NCBI GenBank assembly: GCA_021399435.1
Contig: JAJTUP010000168.1
Span: forward strand, 1-56,489
DNA length: 56,489 nt
Direction: 5' to 3'
DNA from: Diaporthe sp. PMI_573
Taxonomy: Eukaryota > Ascomycota > Sordariomycetes > Diaporthales > Diaporthaceae
Shown here piece by piece: positions 51,176-56,489 of this stretch. The notes below the pieces were generated by a model. The model did not search any database. It was given only the letters and a program-made list of their open reading frames with translations, and was not told the DNA's origin. Within the stretch, counting starts at the first letter, position 1; the number at the start of each line of letters is the position of its first letter. The translations under genes and the position numbers were made by a program.

Positions 51176-53961
51176 ATGCCCTTTCCATTCACACACGTGT
51201 GCGACCTTCTGCAGCGCCTCGATGGCAACCGTCGACGCAAAACACCCCGCCCTCAGGAGCAGCTGGTCGGAGAGTGGTTCGCTCAGCATAAAGACCTGCT
51301 CGGTCAACTGGACTTCGACCCTGCCGCCCTTCTCTCCGTCTTGCTCCCGGAGAAGCGGACCGACCGTGTATATAACATCCGGGAAAAGAAACTACAGGGC
51401 ATCGTGGCCAAGGCCCAGTTTATAGGGAAGACACGGATGCTCGAGCTGGGCCGGTGGGAGAACCCAGGATCAGATGTCGATCTGGCTGACTGCGTCGAGA
51501 GCCTTCTCAATGCTACTGTATGTAGCCGGTACCGGTTCCTCCCTGCGCTTTGCTCCCAAGCCACGACAACTGACCTGGACAGCCGAATCCCTCCTCGACC
51601 GCAGAGGTTGTCACTATTGAGATGATTGACCGTATGGCCGAAGCCGTCGCTTCCCGGGTCCGCTTTAGCTCGCCCGCGGTCCGCGCACCCAAATCGTCGT
51701 TTACTAAGCCCGTCGCCGACTCTCTCGAACCTGAAGACCCGGTGGTTATGCTTCAGGACATGTACAGGATGCTTACGGCAAGAGATGCCAAGTGGTTCAC
51801 AAGACTGGTTCTCAAGTCCTACGAACCTGTTGTGATTGACCCGGACGTTGTATATCGAGCTTACCACCCGCTTCTGCCGTCCGTTATGCATGTCCACGAC
51901 CATTTCGCCCTAGCCGGAGCGACTCTCAAGCGCCTTGATCAAGAGCGTAGAGCGTCACAGGGTCCCCTTGGTGCAGGTGATGAGGCTCTTATGCGACACT
52001 TGGTGCCCGTGCTGGGGGTCAAGGTTGGACGTCAGCCCTGGCTCAAGGGGCGAAGCATCAAGCACTGCCTAAACATGGGCTACGGCCGAATGAGCTGTGA
52101 GGAGAAGCTTGACGGCGAGTACTGCCAGATTCACATCGACCTAAGCAAATTGGGCGACCCAAGCAAAGGGAGCGACTGTATCCAGATCTATTCGAAGTCT
52201 GGTAAAGATAGTACCCAAGACCGAAAGGCTCTGCATGAGTATGCCGGTGCCCTTGCCCTGCTGCCGGTGGCACTCTCGACACTAACATCTCGCTAGATCT
52301 ATCCTCGAGTCCCTACAGATTGGGAAGCCGTCGTGTCCTCTCACAAAGAGCTGTATTCTCGAAGGGGAGTTGGTCGTCTATAATGATAAGGTCTGAGCCC
52401 CTTATCCCAACGTTCGCGCATGACTAAGAGATTGAGATAGGACGCCCGTATCCTTGATTTCTACAACATTAGGAAATATGTTTCGCGCTCGGGCTCGTAC
52501 ATAGGCCTCGGCCCTGACTCTCGGTACGTAGTTTCCCTTTGATTTCTAGGAACGTCGGAGAGCCAAGTGCTAACGATCGGTAGACGAGACTCTTCGGACC
52601 ATCTTATGATTGTTTATTATGATGTTCTGTATGACGGCGCCGACCCCTGCTTCGGGGTATGGCGCATGCTAACAACGGCTACTTATAGGATGATCGATGA
52701 TACCTCACTCCTCCATGTTAGGCATTCTCAGCGGATGGAGCGCCTTCAACAGCTTGTTACTTGTGTTCAGGGACGCTCTGCTTTAGTAGCCCGGCAGGTT
52801 ATAGACTTCGACAGAGCATCAGCATCTACAGACCTACTGCATGCATTTGCAACATGCATCCAACGGCGGCAAGAGGGCCTTGTACTAAAGGCTGACGACC
52901 CTTACTTCAACTTCAGTACCGATTGGCAACGTTACTACATTTCTTCTCCAATCAAGTTGAAGAAGGAATATTTCCAAAATCTCGGAGAAGTAGGGGACTT
53001 TGCCGTCGTAGGAGCTCGTTACGACGCTGCTAAGGCTAAAAGTTATGGAATTCCTCGGCTGAAGTGGACCCATTTCTATATTGGCTGTCTGAAGAACGCA
53101 GAGGCAGTCCGAAGGTGGAATAGGCCGCCTGAGTTTCTTGTCACAAACGTCGTCGAGCTTAATAAGACCCAGCTGAACTACCTGAGAAACTATGTTAACC
53201 CCGAGGCTATACTAGTTAAGTCGGAGAACAACCCCCCGATAGACTTTGACTATACCCCCGGCATCGACAACGGCAAGCGCCCGTCGCTTATATTCATAGA
53301 CCCTCTAGTGTTCGATATTAGGAGCTTCTCGTTCGACAAGGCGGCCAGTACGAACTTTTGGAGCCCAAGATTTGCGATGGTCAGCAAAATTCACCTCGAC
53401 AGAAGTTATACTGATGTACTGTCTTTTGAAGAGCTCCAAGACATGGCTATTGCCGAAAAAGAGCAGCCTCTGGCGAAGGATGAGCTAGCGGAAAACCTCG
53501 AAATCGCGGGCTGGATGGAGGCTTTGAAGGACAAAGGCGACCGAGAAGATGACGACGAGCTTGAAAGCCAGGCGACCACGTCACGCGGAACGACGCCTTC
53601 GGATTGCTCCTTACCCTCTTCACCCTCTCCAGATACCCAAGTTGGTGACTCGGAAGAAGCCCACGGGAGCCCCTTGCGTCCGACCGCAAGGTCGCCTATT
53701 CCCGCCTCGCAGGCCTCAACGGAAAGCGCATCATCGAGAACGGGATCTCCTGCTGCCCAGCCAGATGCAGGCAGTCCTCAGCATGCGCCAGAGACCCCCG
53801 ACGACAACACAGCTCCCTACAATCGGAAGAAGAGACGGTACAGTTCGTCCGAGCCGCCGTCTCTGACCAACAAGGTCCCGAGACACACTCAAGCAGAGGT
53901 GCGGCCCGACGATGGAGACGCGCCGCAGAGCAGCGATCCGGGCATCTGCCCTGCCGCTTGA
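51176..53961 (+). CDS. ATP-dependent DNA ligase (6 exons, 830 aa)
   Basis: Exons are 51176-51517, 51583-52238, 52297-52390, 52441-52523, 52584-52628 and 52689-53961. All phases agree over 2,493 nt. The introns are 50-65 nt, several with GCTAAC or TGACTAA branch sites. An N-terminal helical ligase domain is followed by nucleotidyltransferase motif I EEKLDGEYC (lysine about 289 would be adenylated), then SKSGKDS (III-like), the HLMIVYYDVL strand, EGLVLKADDPYF (IV) and IKLKKEY (V). The C-terminal 150 residues are disordered and Ser/Pro/Glu-rich with NRKKRRYSS, a possible nuclear signal. It seals nicks using ATP. It lacks BRCT domains, unlike Lig4, and belongs to a fungal accessory ligase group whose cellular task I do not know. 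The gene appears intact. Confidence 0.85.
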
Positions 53962-55041
53962 GACACTAAATCATTACCTTCCTCTTCTGCCAGCGATATA
54001 TCATGGCGGTGACCAAAGGCGTTTCCTGCCGTTTCTCTTCTTAATCTCTCCTACCACACCATTTCGTGCGGTCTTTTAATATAAATATAACTATTATCTT
54101 GATATTTGCCGTGATCGAGTGTCTATGCCTTTTTTTTCTTGCTGCGTGATACCGTCTTTGACCATTGCAAGTCCATTTCTAGTCCATACAGGTTTTGACA
54201 AGCACCAAGGATTTATCTGGGGTCAGCCAGATCCTGGCCCACATTCAGCCTCCTCTACATAGAGAGTATTTAAAACGGAAGACTAAGATTGAGGCTCATC
54301 CTCTCCCCGCAACTGCGGCGTCCACACCGAGTCAACCGAGGATGACCCTCGGGCGCCCGTGGAACTCGGCGCCGGAGGAGGTCCCAGCATCTCCACAGCC
54401 GGTGGGAGCGAGGCTGATCCTCAAGCACCTATTAGAAATCCTGGTAATGCAGTTTTGGAAGCCGAAGCTAATCCCACCACCCAATAATATGGATTTGGGA
54501 CGTGTGTCACCTGGTTGATACTTTCCATCATTTCAAAGACAGGAGGTGAAGTGTTCCGAATAAAAAAAACAAGGTTCTCACAGTTTCTCTCACAGGGACC
54601 CGTTCAACCTCTAAAAATGCGTAGATGCAAAACACTGAGTACCTTAAAACTCAATGGCCGTCCTGTTCACTACAAGGTACAAACCAATCACAAGCTTATA
54701 TACTGTGACAGTTGATTCTAACCAAAAACGACATGGACGACACCGACCTGGACCAAAGGCAGAGCAAATGAGAGTGTTCGCGCTCAAGGTCCTGCGAAAA
54801 ACAGAAGGTTGGTCAAATGAAGTCCCTGTTTTTGCGTCTTCTCGGTGAGCGGGGGGCTATGTGATATCAGGGAATAGAGATAATTTCTTCTTGTGTTGGA
54901 CTTCAGATATTCAATGCTTACATACCTAGCGTGATCCGATTTATATAACTATGCTAATTTAAATTACTTACCACACCTTAACTGTTGTGTTGAACATCAT
55001 CCTTTTCATCTAAAGGCATCCACCTCACCTGTTTAATCCAA
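53962..55041. other. Intergenic, no supported gene
   Basis: Frames at 54195-54518 and 54654-54848 have no motifs. From about 54880 base composition shifts to AT-rich. Confidence 0.45.
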
Positions 55042-55425
55042 CTAAAGCAGCTCTCCTGACTTCTTCCTCGGGATAGGCATCCCTGCTTCGGTCAAGAGAT
55101 CTATGATTTTCTGTCGATACTCCTCCTCTTCCTTATTATAATAGTTACAAAGTTCGGTCTTAGAAACAACCCTTATATCCTCCTCATTCTCCTCGTTCCT
55201 GGGTGCTTTTAAAACACACCTGAGAATGGGGCAAGAGTCTTTGCCATGGTCCCAAAACGTTTGTACCTTATTGGGATCATTTCCCTTACATATTTGTGAT
55301 TCTGGTATGCCGTCGATCGGTACTTCATAGCCCACATCTATAAGTTTTGCATCTCTCTCCTTAAAGTCTGCAGTTGTTAGAATTAATACCCCAGATAGTT
55401 TGTTAATAGCATGACTTGCTTAATT
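55042..55425 (-). CDS. Unknown small protein, third ORF of AT-rich block
   Basis: The frame is open from about 55425 (upstream stop) to 55042. It has no ATG before residue-rich NKLSGVLILTTADFKERDAK, then LIDVGYEVPIDGIPESQICK, FWDHGKDSCPILRCVLKAP, a Glu-rich helix (NYYNKEEEEYRQKIIDLLTE) and GELL. It overlaps the end of the preceding ORF by about 20 bases in the +1 frame. It therefore could be its continuation by a one-base frameshift, real or mutational. I recognise no family. Confidence 0.45.
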
Positions 55426-55978
55426 CCTCAAGGTCCTTCTTTCTGGTTGCCTTGGTTCCGCCGATATCCTTGCTACCACTATCCTTTAAATTCTGTTTAT
55501 ATTTTCTCTTCGCTTCTTTCAGTTTGTCTGTGCCGACCGGGTGGAATATAAGCCGCCGATGATCGCCTTGGACAGGCTTAAGGTGTACAGCAATCGTCCC
55601 ACGAGTGGTACAGTAGATCTCCCCGTTCACCTCTCCGCCTTCCCTTGTGATAGGGTCGTATGGATAGAGGATCTCCGCTGCAGGGCCAGGAGGAATGTGG
55701 GGCTGACCACTGGTCTTCGACGTTGTCGGGCTTTCGTTATCGCTGGCGGACTCCCCTATATCGTCTTGATCCATAGCACCTAGCTCGGGATTGACAGACA
55801 TTGCAATCACTCGTTGCGAGTTATTCTTGCGAGTCTGCTTATTTGATGTGGCTTCAGGCTCCTCCGGAGTTGATTCCTCGCCAGACTGATCTTCTTCAAC
55901 ATCGCTCTCAATGGTTTCATCGTCTTTCTCAGCTTCAGGGGGTGGGGTCTCCTGTTGCTTCGGCTTGATATCTGCCAT
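55403..55978 (-). CDS. Unknown acidic protein, second ORF of AT-rich block
   Basis: ATG at 55978 opens a 191-aa frame. The first 100 residues are disordered and acidic (ETIESDVEEDQSGEESTPEE). The second half looks folded: ILYPYDPITREGGEVNGEIY, TTRGTIAVHLKPVQGDHRRL, IFHPVGTDKLKEAKRKY, and a lysine-rich end. It starts 26 bases after the stop of the first ORF. I cannot assign it to any family, and there is no zinc knuckle or protease motif that would mark it as Gag. Confidence 0.5.
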   Translation of the reverse strand: MADIKPKQQETPPPEAEKDDETIESDVEEDQSGEESTPEEPEATSNKQTRKNNSQRVIAMSVNPELGAMDQDDIGESASDNESPTTSKTSGQPHIPPGPAAEILYPYDPITREGGEVNGEIYCTTRGTIAVHLKPVQGDHRRLIFHPVGTDKLKEAKRKYKQNLKDSGSKDIGGTKATRKKDLEELSKSCY

Positions 55979-56004
55979 TCATTAATCATTGAATCTTCGT
56001 GTCA

Positions 56005-56262
56005 CTAGAAATTTAACCTACTATAATACTGTTTCAATTTGGTGGCAGCGGAAATTGCGGTGTTTTCGTCGTCGTCCCACTCTTCTGGGTATTTAATTTC
56101 ATTCTTCCCGGGTTTAGTACTCGTTGAAATGCTCTTAATAGAGTTGATGGCGTGTCTTTCAATCTTGGAGACGATTCCTTTATTCTTGGAAACGTAATTA
56201 ATTAGATAACGCGCGGTCTTTTCGGCTTCTTTAGTGTTTTTGAACGTAGGCTTGGGAGCCAT
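56005..56262 (-). CDS. Unknown 85-aa protein, first ORF of AT-rich block
   Basis: It begins at a well-placed ATG (MAPKPTFKNTKEAEKTARYL), is lysine-rich and helical, and ends with EEWDDDENTAISAATKLKQY, then YSRLNF. The start lies in good context (CGCCATGGC). It and the two following ORFs run in the same direction with very small gaps. No homology was recognised. Confidence 0.5.
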   Translation of the reverse strand: MAPKPTFKNTKEAEKTARYLINYVSKNKGIVSKIERHAINSIKSISTSTKPGKNEIKYPEEWDDDENTAISAATKLKQYYSRLNF

Positions 56263-56469
56263 GGCGTTACTGTGATATGTATCTGTTTACTTAAAATAGT
56301 CAGGCTTGCTAATGAATTTAAAGAATGAGATGAATAAAACTTAATGAATTCGCAATAATAACGCCGAGGGATGATAGAATAATAGGGATTATGAGTTGAA
56401 GTCTGCTTGAAAATGTTTGAAATATTGAGAAGATGTGTTTTGAATGGTGTAGGGCTCTGAAATGCCCGA

Positions 56470-56480
56470 TATAAAAGGCG
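56470..56480 (+). promoter_or_regulatory. Possible TATA box at the right edge
   Basis: GATATAAAAGG on the plus strand, 10-20 bases from the edge, would fit the core promoter of a gene beginning outside the window, divergent from the three-ORF block. This is seen only as a motif. Confidence 0.25.
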
Positions 56481-56489
56481 CAGCTGGTA

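Noticed and set aside
52629..52688. Reading straight through this stretch in the ligase
   Set aside because: The in-frame translation is alien to the family, while removing it as a GTATGA...TATAG intron gives YYDVLMIDDTSLL, the expected sequence.
1..56489. A Starship giant transposon carrying these genes
   Set aside because: No DUF3435 tyrosine recombinase, DUF3723 or FRE-type gene was found in the window; the edges may of course hide one.

Overview
The window is nuclear DNA of a filamentous ascomycete, most likely a Sordariomycete. The evidence is short 46-79 nt GT-AG introns with CTAAC/CTGAC branch points, and fungus-specific families: Zn2Cys6 factor with Fungal_trans_2, DUF3716, fungal rhodopsin-like and SNG1-type membrane proteins, Tad-like LINE, Fot/pogo, hAT and Helitron elements. 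It reads as an accessory, transposon-rich compartment. Few genes are intact, many are truncated, and several are broken by identifiable insertions. Genus cannot be fixed from the sequence alone.

Left part (1-11 kb): a Helitron helicase tail running off the left edge; an intact 3-exon DUF3716 gene; an intact 4-exon Zn2Cys6 regulator; a truncated rhodopsin-like gene joined through transposon debris to a decayed SNG1/DUF3533 membrane protein; and a short-chain dehydrogenase with an apparent pair of compensating frameshifts.

11-20 kb: a sirtuin (Hst3/4-like) fused to a ULP1-type cysteine protease. It is split by a coding-complete 2,982-bp hAT element with an 8-bp target duplication; the two gene halves rejoin exactly in frame across the duplication. 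A second hAT (2,471 bp, different termini, one frameshift) lies just downstream.

20-34 kb: an intact secreted subtilase facing a 5'-truncated second subtilase; an intact F-box protein; a decayed four-helix-type membrane protein; a small split gene of 113 aa that is visible only after splicing; a decayed minisatellite; and a 447-aa unknown protein. Upstream of the last lies a tandem repeat carrying hairpins and CCAAT boxes.

34-44 kb: a coding-complete Helitron (RepHel, 1,959 aa after removing three introns), a MYND zinc-finger gene, and a Fot/pogo element with 172-bp inverted repeats that is inactivated by one homopolymer indel.

44-56 kb: transposon and gene fragments (F-box, Fot, LINE, GH64), a MADS-like mini-gene with a truncated inverted copy about 0.4 kb away, an AT-rich desert, an intact six-exon ATP-dependent DNA ligase (830 aa), and at the right edge a compact AT-rich block of three small co-oriented ORFs that I cannot assign to any family.

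The genes do not form a pathway. What links them is mobile-element turnover: insertion, capture of fragments and decay next to a few intact cargo-like genes. No tRNA, rRNA or CRISPR array was found, and no tyrosine-recombinase (DUF3435) gene that would mark a Starship.
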